DNA of 64,000 nucleotides. Origin: Methylomicrobium sp051061015 (GTDB lineage Bacteria > Pseudomonadota > Gammaproteobacteria > Methylococcales > Methylomonadaceae). The stretch covers positions 62,001 to 126,000 of the forward strand of contig JBPFEG010000055.1 in the NCBI GenBank assembly GCA_051061015.1. The letters run 5' to 3'. A model generated the notes under the pieces. The model ran no database searches. It saw only the letters and a list, made by a program, of their open reading frames with translations, and was not told the DNA's origin. The position numbers were made by a program, and so were the translations under genes. The number at the start of each line of letters is the position of its first letter. Within the stretch, counting starts at the first letter, position 1. This document shows positions 14,260 to 23,392 of this stretch, piece by piece.

Positions 14260-15423
14260 ATGTGCGTCTATAAGAAAATGATCATCACCGAAGCCCAGCG
14301 CGGCCTGCTGTTCAAGGATCAGCAGTTTGTCAGGATTCTACCGCCCGGCGTGCATGGAATCTGGGACTGGCTGAACCGCTACCAGGTGCAGATCGTCACG
14401 ATCACGAATACCCTGCAACAGAGCGTCGGCGGGGATTTGCTTAACCTCGCGCAGCTGCACCCGGCAGAGTTTGAGCCCTACTTGCAGCTTTGGGAAACGG
14501 CCGACAATGAGGCCGGCCTGATCTATCAGAACGACGTGCTGAAAGACATCAAGGCGCCGGGGCAACAGGGCGCATACTGGAAAACGCAGAACGCGATTCG
14601 GATCGACAAAATCGATATCGGTGCGCAACTGGCTCTGCCCAAACCGCTCGCCGCGCAACTCTGCAATGCGAAGGAAGAGATGCTGCGCAAAGCGGCGCTG
14701 AATGCGGTCGCGTTTTTCAACATTCCCGACCAGCACGTCGGCTTTCTGGCTATCGATAATGAAATCCGGGCGGTGCTGACCGCGGGTCTTCATGGCTGGT
14801 GGCGGTTCAACCACTATCCGACGCTGACGCTGTTCGACCTGCGTTTGCAAAACATGGAAGTGAACGGCCAGGAAATTTTAACCAAGGATCGGGTCAGCCT
14901 GCGCGTAAACCTGTCCGCGACCTGGCAAATCAGGGAAGCGGAAAAAACCCGCGCGGAACTGGCCGATGCGAAGGAATTCCTGTACCGCGAACTGCAACTG
15001 GCCCTGCGCGCGATCGTCAGTACCCAGACGCTGGATGAACTGCTTGCCGACAAGAATTCGCTGAACCGGCAGATTCTCGAGATCGTGGCCGCGAAAGCCG
15101 GGGTTTACGGCATCGAGGTCAAATCGGTCGGCGCACGCGACATCGTCCTGCCCGGCGACATGAAAGCGATCCTGTCCCAGGTCGTCGAAGCGCAGAAAAT
15201 GGCCGAAGCGAACCTGATCAAGCGACAGGAAGAAACTCAGGCGACACGGTCATTGCACAATACCGCCAAGGTAATGGAAGGCAATCCGATCCTGCTGCGT
15301 TTAAAGGAACTGGAAGCGCTAGAAAAAATCACCGCGCGTATCAATACGCTAAATGTGTATGGCGGATTGGATAGTGTAATGAATGGGATGGTAAGGCTGG
15401 TTGATAAGATAAATCCGGTTTAG
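14260..15423 (+). CDS. Slipin (SPFH/band 7) family protein of the RNA-repair locus
   Basis: The 387-residue product begins at the ATG at 14260 behind a clear AAAGGAG. The N-terminus (ITEAQRGLLFKDQQFVRILPPGVHG) is the start of an SPFH domain, without the membrane hairpin seen in many slipins. The SPFH core continues around 195-350 (TKDRVSLRVNLSATWQI, LLADKNSLNRQILEIVAAKAGVYGIEVKSVGARDIVLPG is split by a linker), then a helical tail (VVEAQKMAEANLIKRQEETQ). Slipins of this type recur in RtcR-controlled RNA repair operons. They may form a membrane-associated scaffold, but their job there is not known. It is the last gene expected on the sigma-54 transcript. Confidence 0.88.
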   Translation: MCVYKKMIITEAQRGLLFKDQQFVRILPPGVHGIWDWLNRYQVQIVTITNTLQQSVGGDLLNLAQLHPAEFEPYLQLWETADNEAGLIYQNDVLKDIKAPGQQGAYWKTQNAIRIDKIDIGAQLALPKPLAAQLCNAKEEMLRKAALNAVAFFNIPDQHVGFLAIDNEIRAVLTAGLHGWWRFNHYPTLTLFDLRLQNMEVNGQEILTKDRVSLRVNLSATWQIREAEKTRAELADAKEFLYRELQLALRAIVSTQTLDELLADKNSLNRQILEIVAAKAGVYGIEVKSVGARDIVLPGDMKAILSQVVEAQKMAEANLIKRQEETQATRSLHNTAKVMEGNPILLRLKELEALEKITARINTLNVYGGLDSVMNGMVRLVDKINPV

Positions 15424-15450
15424 CGTAGACCGCTCTTTCCTGAAAGAAAT

Positions 15451-15488
15451 CTGTAGGTCGGATTGACGTTAGTCAACCCAACCTACAG
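15451..15488. repeat. Palindromic dispersed repeat (CTGTAGGT...ACCTACAG)
   Basis: An eight-base outer stem CTGTAGGT/ACCTACAG encloses a TTGAC/GTCAA pair. This is a REP-like element of the GTAGGTCGGATT class. A degenerate relative occurs at 1381-1415. It lies 28 bases after the slipin stop and may also act as a transcript end. Confidence 0.55.
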
Positions 15489-15537
15489 ACCCTTCTACAA
15501 AAGCCGGGTTATAAAACGCGGCTCAACAAGTCTCATG

Positions 15538-16887
15538 CTAATTCATGGTTCCTGTATTCCCTGTATTCCCTGTATTCCCTGTATTCCCTGTATTCCCTGT
15601 ATTCCCTGTGTTCCCTGTGTTCCCTGTGTTCCCTGTATTCCCTGTGTTCCCTGTGTTCCCTGTGTTATTTTGAGCGCGGCTCACCGCTTCAATTTTTCCA
15701 TACACACCGTTGGTTTCATTGTTCGGACCAGCAGTAAAAAACAGGGTACTGGTAGGTTGACTTAGCACCCCATTTCCAAATGCAATTCCCCACAGACCGT
15801 CGAGCAAAATTTTGCTTTTTCCAGTTTCTGCATTAAGCAGGGCGCCACGGAAACTGCCGGTTCTCAGATCGAATGCATTAATAACGCCGTCACCGAAATT
15901 GGCTATCAGCAATTCATTGCTATGAATACCAAAATTGGAGGGTGCCAATGCGATTCCCCAAGGAGCGTTTAAAGATCCGCGCGATGCAAAACGACGAATC
16001 AGACAGCCATTTGCATCAAAAACATTCACATAACCCTGTCCTCGTCCGGGCACATCATCTTCCCGGTCCTGATCCTGTCTGGCGTAAGTTACGAATAATA
16101 CACCATTGATATTCTGGATACCGAACGGCGCAAAACCGGCGGGAATTCTCGCATCGGAGAAGTTACAACCCAGCACTGCCTGAGCGTCTACCCATTTAAA
16201 ATTCTTGTCGAACACCTGAATTTTTGCATTATGAAAATCCGTGACATATAAATAATGATTTTCACCGTTGCCGGCCAGGGCTAAGCCTTTATAAATGGGA
16301 GGCTCTCCATTCGGAGGCACAGCCGCGTCAACCACAATCGCATTATTTAAATTGGCTGTCGGAGACCAACCTGCCAGCTTGCCGCTTTCAGTAGCAAAAA
16401 TAAAACGGGCCGGATTACTTGGCGTTCCATTATTTGTCGATAGATTGAAGTCATCGCTTGAATTGAAAACAATGCCGGTAGGGTTGTCTGCAGTTGCTGG
16501 AAGAGTGATGAAAGGTAAGGGCGCAAATGCCACCCCTTTTCCATCATAAAGCGACGATGTCCCGGTGCCGTTATTGGCGATCCAGACCGGCCCATTTGGA
16601 TTGAATGCCAACCCCCAAGGATTTACCAGACGCGCATCGGATTGATTGGATACCAGATCCGTCACCTGATAACGGTTGAGACGATTTTGCACCTGGGCAA
16701 AATTGCTCTGGCCGGCGGTATTCTGAGCAGTGGCGGGTATACCGGTAATAGTCTGGCCGGTGGTGGTCGGATCAGTGTTTTGCCTCAGGCTAGAAGCCCC
16801 TACCGCAGAAAATTGAACACAAGCCAGTACGAGCGCCGTAGTTAATGGTTTAAATCGTAAAAGCGAACTTCGCTTAATGCTTTTCAT
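15538..16887 (-). CDS. Secreted TIGR03118-like protein with an Asn-Thr-Gly repeat tail
   Basis: The 449-residue product has a signal peptide (RFKPLTTALVLACVQFSAVGAS, about 8-30). A body of about 370 residues follows, with repeated blade-like motifs (VNPWGLAFNPNGPVWIANNGTG, FHNAKIQVFDKNF, LNAPWGIALAPSNFG, LLDGLWGIAFGNG) as in TIGR03118 proteins, which appear to be beta-propellers of unknown function. The C-terminus is a run of about twelve NTG triplets. The ATG at 16887 is preceded by AGGAGA; a longer frame to 16962 is not supported. The protein is probably exported, and the repeat tail could be a spacer. Nothing in the neighbourhood points to a pathway. Confidence 0.8.
   Translation of the reverse strand: MKSIKRSSLLRFKPLTTALVLACVQFSAVGASSLRQNTDPTTTGQTITGIPATAQNTAGQSNFAQVQNRLNRYQVTDLVSNQSDARLVNPWGLAFNPNGPVWIANNGTGTSSLYDGKGVAFAPLPFITLPATADNPTGIVFNSSDDFNLSTNNGTPSNPARFIFATESGKLAGWSPTANLNNAIVVDAAVPPNGEPPIYKGLALAGNGENHYLYVTDFHNAKIQVFDKNFKWVDAQAVLGCNFSDARIPAGFAPFGIQNINGVLFVTYARQDQDREDDVPGRGQGYVNVFDANGCLIRRFASRGSLNAPWGIALAPSNFGIHSNELLIANFGDGVINAFDLRTGSFRGALLNAETGKSKILLDGLWGIAFGNGVLSQPTSTLFFTAGPNNETNGVYGKIEAVSRAQNNTGNTGNTGNTGNTGNTGNTGNTGNTGNTGNTGNTGNTGTMN
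15551..15667. repeat. Tandem 9-bp repeat, about 13 units, encoding the NTG tail
   Basis: Thirteen consecutive 9-base units read CCTGTATTC or CCTGTGTTC on the plus strand, the last ending in A. On the coding (minus) strand each unit is Asn-Thr-Gly. A change in copy number would keep the frame. The two unit variants differ only at a synonymous AAT/AAC position. Confidence 0.95.
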
Positions 16888-17337
16888 GGTTCTTTCTCCT
16901 CTTAGAAGTTGCAGCCAAGCCGCAACATATTCAAGATTAGTTTTATAATCAACAGCTTCCACGAAGTTTAATCATTCCTTTACCCCTATTAATCCGAAAT
17001 ATTAATGGAAGAGTGAAAAAAATTTAATCCCTTAAGCAGTAAAAGTCTGTCCTCTGTGCCACATAGAGAATCTCTTTCGCCCCGGAAAAGAGGATATAAA
17101 TCTTTTTTCTAGCGTAATTAGCCTTATCTTCCGGTTTGCCTTTCAATTAATAGAGGTATATTCCCAGACAAATATTTTTCTAAAGGTTTCCCTGATAGAG
17201 GAAAGAATAGAAATTTGCAGAGTCATTTTTGGATTTCAATCGGACGCGCCGCTTTGTCCCGCTTTTTCGTAATAAAATACGGGCGCTTCAACACAAAACA
17301 GTTCGAAACAGCAATAAAACAGGTTCAAAATAATTTA
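16888..17337. promoter_or_regulatory. Divergent AT-rich promoter region between the TIGR03118-like gene and dusA
   Basis: No gene is supported here. The tract is AT-rich and must carry promoters for both neighbours. A repeated ATTAAT pair occurs near 17000. I cannot fix a -35/-10 pair with confidence. Confidence 0.4.
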
Positions 17338-18330
17338 ATGGAAACCCGCATAAATTCAGGACATCCGCCCCATGTCTTCTCCGTTGCCCCAATGCTGGAT
17401 TGGACGGATCGTCATTGTCGCTTTTTTCATCGGCTGATATCCCAACAGGCGACGCTTTATACCGAAATGCTCACGACCGGCGCCTTGCTGTACGGCGACC
17501 GGCAGCGGTTTTTGCAATTCGATCCGAGCGAGCATCCGCTGGCGCTGCAATTAGGCGGCAGCGATCCTGCGGACTTGGCGGCCTGCGCGAAAATAGCCGA
17601 GGATTTCGGTTATGATGAAGTGAATCTGAACGTCGGCTGCCCGAGCGACCGAGTACAAAACGGACGCTTTGGGGCCTGTTTGATGGCGGAACCGGCGCTG
17701 GTGGCCGAATGCGTCGCGGCGATGCAGGATGCGGTGACGATTCCGGTGACCGTCAAATCGCGGATCGGGATCGACGACCGGGATTCCTACGAGGAACTGG
17801 TCCATTTTATCGGCACGGTCGCCGGCGCCGGCTGCAAGGCATTTATTGTGCATGCGCGCAAGGCCTGGCTGAAAGGCTTGTCCCCGAAGCAAAACCGGGA
17901 AGTGCCGCCGTTGCGTTATGATACGGTTTATCGATTGAAACGGGATTTTCCGCAGCTTCGAATCGTGTTGAACGGCGGCATTACTACGCTGGAACAGGCT
18001 GAGGAAACGTTGCAGCACGGAGTCGACGGGGTGATGATGGGACGGGAGGCTTATCATAATCCCTATATTCTGACCGAGGTCGATCGGCGTTTGTACGGCT
18101 CACAGGCTAACACAATCCCGCGCGCGGAAATCGTCGACAAATTGTCGCATTATATTGAAGACCAACTGGCTCAAGGCGTGCGCCTGCACAGTATTACCCG
18201 GCATATCCTGGGCCTGTTCCACGGCGAACCGGGCGCCAGATCATGGAGAAGGCATTTGAGCGAGCAGGGTGTCAAATACGGCGCGGACGCCTCGGTTGTC
18301 CGCGAAGCATTAAAATTCACCATTCAATGA
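17338..18330 (+). CDS. dusA: tRNA-dihydrouridine synthase DusA
   Basis: DusA reduces uridine to dihydrouridine in the tRNA D-loop (positions 20/20a) using FMN and NADPH. The 330-residue protein shows VAPMLDWTDRHCRFF, LGGSDPADLAACA, VNLNVGCPSDRVQNGRFGACLM with the catalytic cysteine, and the C-terminal helical domain (ITRHILGLFHGEPGARSWRRHLS), which fits DusA rather than DusB or DusC. The ATG at 17338 gives the family's usual start; the frame continues upstream without support. No strong ribosome binding site is visible. Confidence 0.95.
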   Translation: METRINSGHPPHVFSVAPMLDWTDRHCRFFHRLISQQATLYTEMLTTGALLYGDRQRFLQFDPSEHPLALQLGGSDPADLAACAKIAEDFGYDEVNLNVGCPSDRVQNGRFGACLMAEPALVAECVAAMQDAVTIPVTVKSRIGIDDRDSYEELVHFIGTVAGAGCKAFIVHARKAWLKGLSPKQNREVPPLRYDTVYRLKRDFPQLRIVLNGGITTLEQAEETLQHGVDGVMMGREAYHNPYILTEVDRRLYGSQANTIPRAEIVDKLSHYIEDQLAQGVRLHSITRHILGLFHGEPGARSWRRHLSEQGVKYGADASVVREALKFTIQ

Positions 18331-18370
18331 TGTATACTGCATTACCTTATATCTTATTGAGAACTGGATT

Positions 18371-18919
18371 GTGGAAGAATATTTTTCGAAGATTATCGCC
18401 GCGGTAGGCGAGGATCTGAACCGCGAGGGACTGATCGATACGCCGAAACGCGCCGCTCAGGCGTTCAAATTTCTGAATAACGGCTACAAAAAAAACCTTG
18501 ATGAGGTCTTGAACAACGCGGTTTTCACGGCCGATACCGAAGACATGGTGATCGTGAAAGACATCGAATTGTATTCGTTATGCGAACATCATTTGCTGCC
18601 GTTCATCGGCAAGTGCCATGTCGGCTATCTGCCGCGCGGCCGGGTACTGGGCCTCTCCAAGATTGCGCGGATTGTCGACATGTACGCCCGGCGCCTGCAA
18701 ATTCAGGAAAAGCTGACCAAGCAGATTGCCGACGCGATCGAGTATGCGGTCGACGCGAAAGGCGTCGCGGTCGTAATCGAGGCAAAGCACTTATGCATGA
18801 TGATGCGCGGCGTCGAAAAACAAAATTCGGTGATGACGACTTCGGTGATGACCGGCATCTTCCGCAAAGAAATGAATACCCGTTCGGAATTTTTGAACCT
18901 GATCAACCGCCAGTCGTAG
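18371..18919 (+). CDS. folE: GTP cyclohydrolase I FolE
   Basis: FolE converts GTP to dihydroneopterin triphosphate for folate synthesis. The 182-residue protein has the zinc and active-site motif YSLCEHHLLPF (about 62-72) and the later cysteine in AKHLCMMMRGV, plus the histidine segment GKCHVGYLP. The start is GTG at 18371, which gives MEEYFSKIIAAVGED, the usual N-terminus of short FolE proteins. The hemH ATG follows one base after the stop codon, so the pair is probably co-transcribed. Confidence 0.96.
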   Translation: MEEYFSKIIAAVGEDLNREGLIDTPKRAAQAFKFLNNGYKKNLDEVLNNAVFTADTEDMVIVKDIELYSLCEHHLLPFIGKCHVGYLPRGRVLGLSKIARIVDMYARRLQIQEKLTKQIADAIEYAVDAKGVAVVIEAKHLCMMMRGVEKQNSVMTTSVMTGIFRKEMNTRSEFLNLINRQS

Positions 18920-18920
18920 C

Positions 18921-19886
18921 ATGACGGTGAAGAAAACCGGGGTATTGCTGGTTAATCTGGGCTCCCCTGTGGAACCGACTGTCGCGGCGGTCCGCCGGTT
19001 TTTGGGGGAGTTTCTCTGGGATCCGCGCGTCGTTAATCTGCCCCGGCCATTATGGTGGCTGATTCTGAATCTGTTCGTGCTGCCCCTCAGACCACGCCGG
19101 TCTTTTCTGGCCTACCGCAAAGTCTGGGACGAAAAAGGCTCGCCGCTGATTTATCTGACTCGCCAGCTTGCCGAAAAAGTAGCAATCAGACTGGCGCCGC
19201 AGAATATCACGCTGCGCGATGCGATGCGCTACGGCGAGCCCTCGATTGCGGCGCAATTACGCGTCTTCAAAGAAGAGAACATCGACAATCTGGTGATTCT
19301 CCCGCTGTACCCCCAGTATTCCTCGACCACGACCGCGTCGGTGTTCGACGCGGTTGCGGATGAGTTAAAAACATGGCGGCATATCCCCGAGTTCCGCTTC
19401 TTCAGCGATTATTATCAGAGTCCGGATTACATTGCCGCTGTGGTGAAGTCGATCCAGCATAGCTGGAATCTGCACGGCAAGCACGAGTTGCTGTTGATAT
19501 CCTTCCATGGTCTGCCGGAAGTTTTGACTAAATGGGGCGACCCGTACTTTGAGCATTGCCGACAAACCGCCGCAGAGATCGCCGGGCAGCTTTCGCTGCA
19601 GGATCACGAGTGGCAGATGGTATTCCAATCTCGCTTCGGCAAGGCCGAATGGCTGAAGCCGTATTGCCTGGATACATTACGGGAACTGCCGAAACGCGGC
19701 ATCAAAACGGTCGACGTCGTCTGTCCCGGATTCGCGGTGGATTGTCTGGAAACTCTGGAAGAGATCGCGATCGCGAATAAAGAAGAGTTCATCAAGGCCG
19801 GCGGCAGCGCTTATCATTATATTGCCGCGCTGAACGATTCGGATGCGCATGTCGATGTAATAGCCAATCTGCTTGAACAAAAATAG
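18921..19886 (+). CDS. hemH: Ferrochelatase HemH
   Basis: HemH inserts ferrous iron into protoporphyrin IX, the last step of protoheme synthesis, at the inner face of the membrane. The 321-residue length is normal. Recognisable motifs are KTGVLLVNLGSP at the start, LPLYPQYSSTTT, the metal-site histidine in LLISFHGLPE and the acidic VDVVCPGFAVDCLETLEEI. It follows folE directly. Confidence 0.96.
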   Translation: MTVKKTGVLLVNLGSPVEPTVAAVRRFLGEFLWDPRVVNLPRPLWWLILNLFVLPLRPRRSFLAYRKVWDEKGSPLIYLTRQLAEKVAIRLAPQNITLRDAMRYGEPSIAAQLRVFKEENIDNLVILPLYPQYSSTTTASVFDAVADELKTWRHIPEFRFFSDYYQSPDYIAAVVKSIQHSWNLHGKHELLLISFHGLPEVLTKWGDPYFEHCRQTAAEIAGQLSLQDHEWQMVFQSRFGKAEWLKPYCLDTLRELPKRGIKTVDVVCPGFAVDCLETLEEIAIANKEEFIKAGGSAYHYIAALNDSDAHVDVIANLLEQK

Positions 19887-19992
19887 AACGGGCTGCTCGC
19901 TTTCGGCAATCCGGCATTTTGGGTTTCTATCTGTTGGGTTAACGAAAAAAGCGGTTGACCCATCTACCTATCGCTAAAACGAGAGATTAACG

Positions 19993-21564
19993 ATGACAGA
20001 AACGATACTTCAAAGCTGGCAGAATGCCTGGCCCGAGATCAAATCCACCCAGCCATTAGAAACGGGCGCCGGCGTAATCGATACAAGCGCGTTCAATACG
20101 ATCGAAGTCGATAACCTGTTCGAAGCGGTCAATTATTGCTCGACCACGATCGGACAGGCGTTTTTGTACCGCTCGTTGGCGCGCCCCAGCGACAATCTCG
20201 AGCAACTCAAAGCGAAGCAGGAAGCGGCCGCGGAAATCGACCGGAATCCACCGCTCCGGGATGCGCTCGAGCGCATCGTCAAACATGCGGCCGATAACGA
20301 AAAGAATCTGTATATGCTGCTGTATGCCGAATTTGTCGGCTCGTTCGGCTCTGCGCGCGGCGAGCATGAAATCGAGGGCTACGGCTATTCGCAATACAAA
20401 CGCGGCGTGCGCTTCATGCTCGATCTGGTCGACGGCATTCAGCAGGCCGAAGTGCCGAAAAGCCCTTTCCTGAACGCGGTATTCGATCAGATCAAGCGTT
20501 TCTCGGCAAGCCGGGATTACTCGCTGATGGCAGGACCGGTCTACGTGACCGAAGGCGTGATTCAGTCGAAGGAAGAGAAAAAAGGCATTTTTCCGGTTTC
20601 GGTGATTTTCAAGCCGCGCCTGTTCAAGCCGCTGATCTTTATCACGCTGGCCTTCATTCTGGGGCTGCTGCCGATGGCGATGAGCATTACTACCCCCGCG
20701 CAGATCATTTTTTTCGCCCCTCTATTCCTGGTTTATTTTCCGATCGTCGGCGGCTATGACCGCGACAACTGCATCATTCCGCTGCGCAATCAATTTCGTA
20801 ATTCCCAAGCGGTCGGCGAAGCGCTGGACGCGCTCGGGCAACTGGATGAATTGCTGTCTTTCGTCAAATTCTCCGAAGCCTTCGGTGGCGAGATGACGTT
20901 GCCGAAGCTGATCGGCTCGGCTCATCATAGAATTAATCTGACCGCCGCCAGAAACCCGGTGCTCGGCAAGGCCAATCCGAATTATGTCGCGAACGATTTC
21001 GTACTCGACGACGACAAGCTGGTGCTGATCACCGGTCCGAACAGCGGCGGCAAAACCGCTTTCTGCAAAACGATCACGCAAATCCAGCTACTTACGCAAA
21101 TCGGCTGCTATGTGCCGGCCAAGGCCGCGGCGCTGACCGTGGCGGACCGGATATTTTACCAGGCGCCTGAAATTAGCCATCTGGTCGACGGCGAAGGCCG
21201 TTTCGGTACCGAACTGAAACGCACCAAAGATATTTTTCTTGCGAGCACCGCGAACAGCCTGGTCGTACTCGACGAAATGTCCGAAGGCACCACCTTCGAG
21301 GAGAAAATGGAATCGTCGACGAATGTGCTGACCGGCTTTTACCGCAAAGGCAACAGCACAGTACTGATCACGCACAATCATCAACTGGTCGATCATTTCA
21401 TTGCGCAGGGCATGGGCATCGCGAAACAGGTCGAATTCGCGCATGATGCACCGACTTACCGGCTGATCCCGGGCATTTCGCGGGTCAGCCATGCCGATCG
21501 CGTGGCCAAGAAAATCGGCTTCTCGAAGGAAGACATCGACAATTATCTGGCGGGTTCATCATGA
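19993..21564 (+). CDS. Membrane-associated MutS-type ATPase (not classical MutS)
   Basis: The 523-residue protein has the MutS core and ATPase domains but no mismatch-recognition domain. Residues about 35-130 resemble the MutS lever/core (NLFEAVNYCSTTIGQAFLYRSL). About 214-258 contain two hydrophobic stretches (PLIFITLAFILGLLPMAM and IIFFAPLFLVYFPIVGG) that look membrane-inserted. The ATPase has Walker A GPNSGGKT (348-355), Walker B SLVVLDEMSEGT and VLITHNH. Proteins of this class exist in many bacteria with unknown roles, so a repair function should not be assumed. The stop overlaps the purT start by 4 bases. GAGAG precedes the ATG. Confidence 0.82.
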   Translation: MTETILQSWQNAWPEIKSTQPLETGAGVIDTSAFNTIEVDNLFEAVNYCSTTIGQAFLYRSLARPSDNLEQLKAKQEAAAEIDRNPPLRDALERIVKHAADNEKNLYMLLYAEFVGSFGSARGEHEIEGYGYSQYKRGVRFMLDLVDGIQQAEVPKSPFLNAVFDQIKRFSASRDYSLMAGPVYVTEGVIQSKEEKKGIFPVSVIFKPRLFKPLIFITLAFILGLLPMAMSITTPAQIIFFAPLFLVYFPIVGGYDRDNCIIPLRNQFRNSQAVGEALDALGQLDELLSFVKFSEAFGGEMTLPKLIGSAHHRINLTAARNPVLGKANPNYVANDFVLDDDKLVLITGPNSGGKTAFCKTITQIQLLTQIGCYVPAKAAALTVADRIFYQAPEISHLVDGEGRFGTELKRTKDIFLASTANSLVVLDEMSEGTTFEEKMESSTNVLTGFYRKGNSTVLITHNHQLVDHFIAQGMGIAKQVEFAHDAPTYRLIPGISRVSHADRVAKKIGFSKEDIDNYLAGSS

Positions 21565-22760
21565 AAATAGGCACAGCATTATCGAACAGCGCCACCAAAG
21601 CGCTGCTGCTCGGCAGCGGGGAGCTCGGCAAGGAACTGGTCATTTCGCTGCAACGCTACGGCATCGAAGTGATCGCGGTGGACCGTTATGCGGACGCACC
21701 GGCAATGCACGTCGCGCATCGCAGCCATGTGATCGACATGACCCATGGCGAGGCGGTCAAAAAAATCATCGCGCTTGAAGATCCCGATTACATCATTCCC
21801 GAAATCGAGGCAATCGCGACCGATGCGCTCGCCGAAATAGAACAGGAGGGACACTGCACGGTCGTACCGAATGCGCGCGCGATTCAATTGACGATGAACC
21901 GCGAAGGCATCCGCACCCTTGCCGCGGAACAACTGAAACTGCCGACCTCAGGATACGCGTTCGCGGAAAGTTTTGCCGAGCTAAAACACGCCGTCGAGCA
22001 AAAAATAGGCTATCCTTGTTTTGTCAAGCCGACGATGTCGTCATCCGGCAAGGGCCAGTCGATGGTCAAAAGCTCCGAGCAACTGGAAGCGGCCTGGAAC
22101 TATGCGAAGGCCAGCGGCCGGGTCGATACCGGCAAGGTGATCGTCGAGTCCAGGATCGATTTCGATTTCGAGATTACCCTGCTAACCGTGCGGGCGCTGA
22201 ATCGAAAGGGCGAGATCGAAACCCGTTTTTGTGAGCCGATCGGCCATCGGCAGGAGCACGGCGATTACCGCGAAAGCTGGCAGCCGCAGGCGATGACGCC
22301 CCTGGCAATCAAGGCGGCGCAGGAGATAGCCCTAAAAGTCACCGAAGCAATCGGCGGACGCGGCATTTTCGGCGTCGAATTGTTTGTGAAAGGCGATAAT
22401 GTCTGGTTTAGTGAAGTAAGTCCCAGACCGCATGACACCGGCATGGCTACAATGATTACTCAACGACAGAACGAATTCGAACTGCATGCCCGGGCGATAC
22501 TCGGCCTGCCGGTCAATACCGAACTCTTGAGGATCGGCGCAAGTGCGGTTATATTGAGCCAGACAGAAGCTGACGATGTGGTTTATGAAGGTCTTGATGC
22601 CGCGCTGAGCATACCGGACAGCGAAATTCGCCTGTTCGGCAAACCGCGCGCCCTGCTCAACCGACGCATGGGCGTAGCACTCGCAAGCGCAGAAACAGTT
22701 GAAGAAGCAACAAAAAACGCGGTGAAAGCCGCGAGCTTGGTTATTGTCAATGCAAAATAA
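21561..22760 (+). CDS. purT: Formate-dependent phosphoribosylglycinamide formyltransferase PurT
   Basis: PurT formylates glycinamide ribonucleotide using formate and ATP, an alternative to the folate-dependent PurN step of purine synthesis. The 399-residue ATP-grasp protein shows LLLGSGELGKELVISLQR, DPDYIIPEIEAIAT, FVKPTMSSSGKGQS, the acidic metal site FGVELFV, and VSPRPHDTGMATM. Use of free formate would suit a C1-metabolising organism, though that is inference. Its ATG overlaps the stop of the MutS-like gene, an unusual pairing. Confidence 0.97.
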   Translation: MKIGTALSNSATKALLLGSGELGKELVISLQRYGIEVIAVDRYADAPAMHVAHRSHVIDMTHGEAVKKIIALEDPDYIIPEIEAIATDALAEIEQEGHCTVVPNARAIQLTMNREGIRTLAAEQLKLPTSGYAFAESFAELKHAVEQKIGYPCFVKPTMSSSGKGQSMVKSSEQLEAAWNYAKASGRVDTGKVIVESRIDFDFEITLLTVRALNRKGEIETRFCEPIGHRQEHGDYRESWQPQAMTPLAIKAAQEIALKVTEAIGGRGIFGVELFVKGDNVWFSEVSPRPHDTGMATMITQRQNEFELHARAILGLPVNTELLRIGASAVILSQTEADDVVYEGLDAALSIPDSEIRLFGKPRALLNRRMGVALASAETVEEATKNAVKAASLVIVNAK

Positions 22761-22777
22761 AAACAAGAGGGGGAGCC

Positions 22778-23386
22778 ATGCTGAAATGGATCACATTTCT
22801 GATTACCCTAGGGGTGTCCAGCGAGGCGCTGGCCGACGTTTATAAATATGTCGATAGTTCAGGCCGCGCCTACTATACCAATATCAAGCCTAAATCCGAC
22901 AATAATGGCTACAAACGCATTATGGAGACGAAATCGTACCGTTATATGCGTCCTGCTCCCACAATGGCGGGTTACAGAAGCTATTTCGGACAAAACAGGC
23001 AAAAATTCAGCGAGCTGATCAATGCGGCTGCTTACCGCCATCAGGTTGACCCCAGGCTGGTCCATGCGGTAATCCAGACCGAATCCGCCTATAACGCCGG
23101 CGCGGTTTCATCGGCTGGCGCGGTCGGCCTGATGCAATTAATGCCGGATACCGCCCGCCGCTATGGCGTCGGCGACCGCCGGGACCCGGATCAGAACGTC
23201 GACGGAGGCACGCATTATTTACGGGACCTGATCCAAATGTTCAGCCCGAATCTGGCACTGGCCGTTGCCGCCTACAATGCCGGCGAAGGTGCGGTGATCA
23301 AACATAATTACTCCATCCCGCCTTATCCCGAAACCCAAAACTATGTAAAACAGGTATTGGCAGCTTATAACCGGTCGTCTTTATAA
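22778..23386 (+). CDS. Lytic transglycosylase with DUF4124-like N-terminus
   Basis: The 202-residue protein has a signal peptide (to about ALA-D at residue 19) and a short DUF4124-like segment (VYKYVDSSGRAYYTN). An SLT domain follows (about 75-190) with the catalytic glutamate in IQTESAYNAGAVSSAGAVGLMQLMP (motif ESxYN), and then GTHYLRDL and AVAAYNAGEGAV. It cleaves peptidoglycan glycan strands with anhydro-muramic acid formation in the periplasm. AGGGGG precedes the ATG. A close paralogue lies at 52595-53335 with the same ending pattern (PPYPETQNYVKQVL versus PPYAETQHYVSQVL). Confidence 0.9.
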   Translation: MLKWITFLITLGVSSEALADVYKYVDSSGRAYYTNIKPKSDNNGYKRIMETKSYRYMRPAPTMAGYRSYFGQNRQKFSELINAAAYRHQVDPRLVHAVIQTESAYNAGAVSSAGAVGLMQLMPDTARRYGVGDRRDPDQNVDGGTHYLRDLIQMFSPNLALAVAAYNAGEGAVIKHNYSIPPYPETQNYVKQVLAAYNRSSL

Positions 23387-23392
23387 GATACT

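Noticed and set aside
15551..15667. CRISPR-like array
   Set aside because: Units are only 9 bases, have no spacers and lie in a coding frame.
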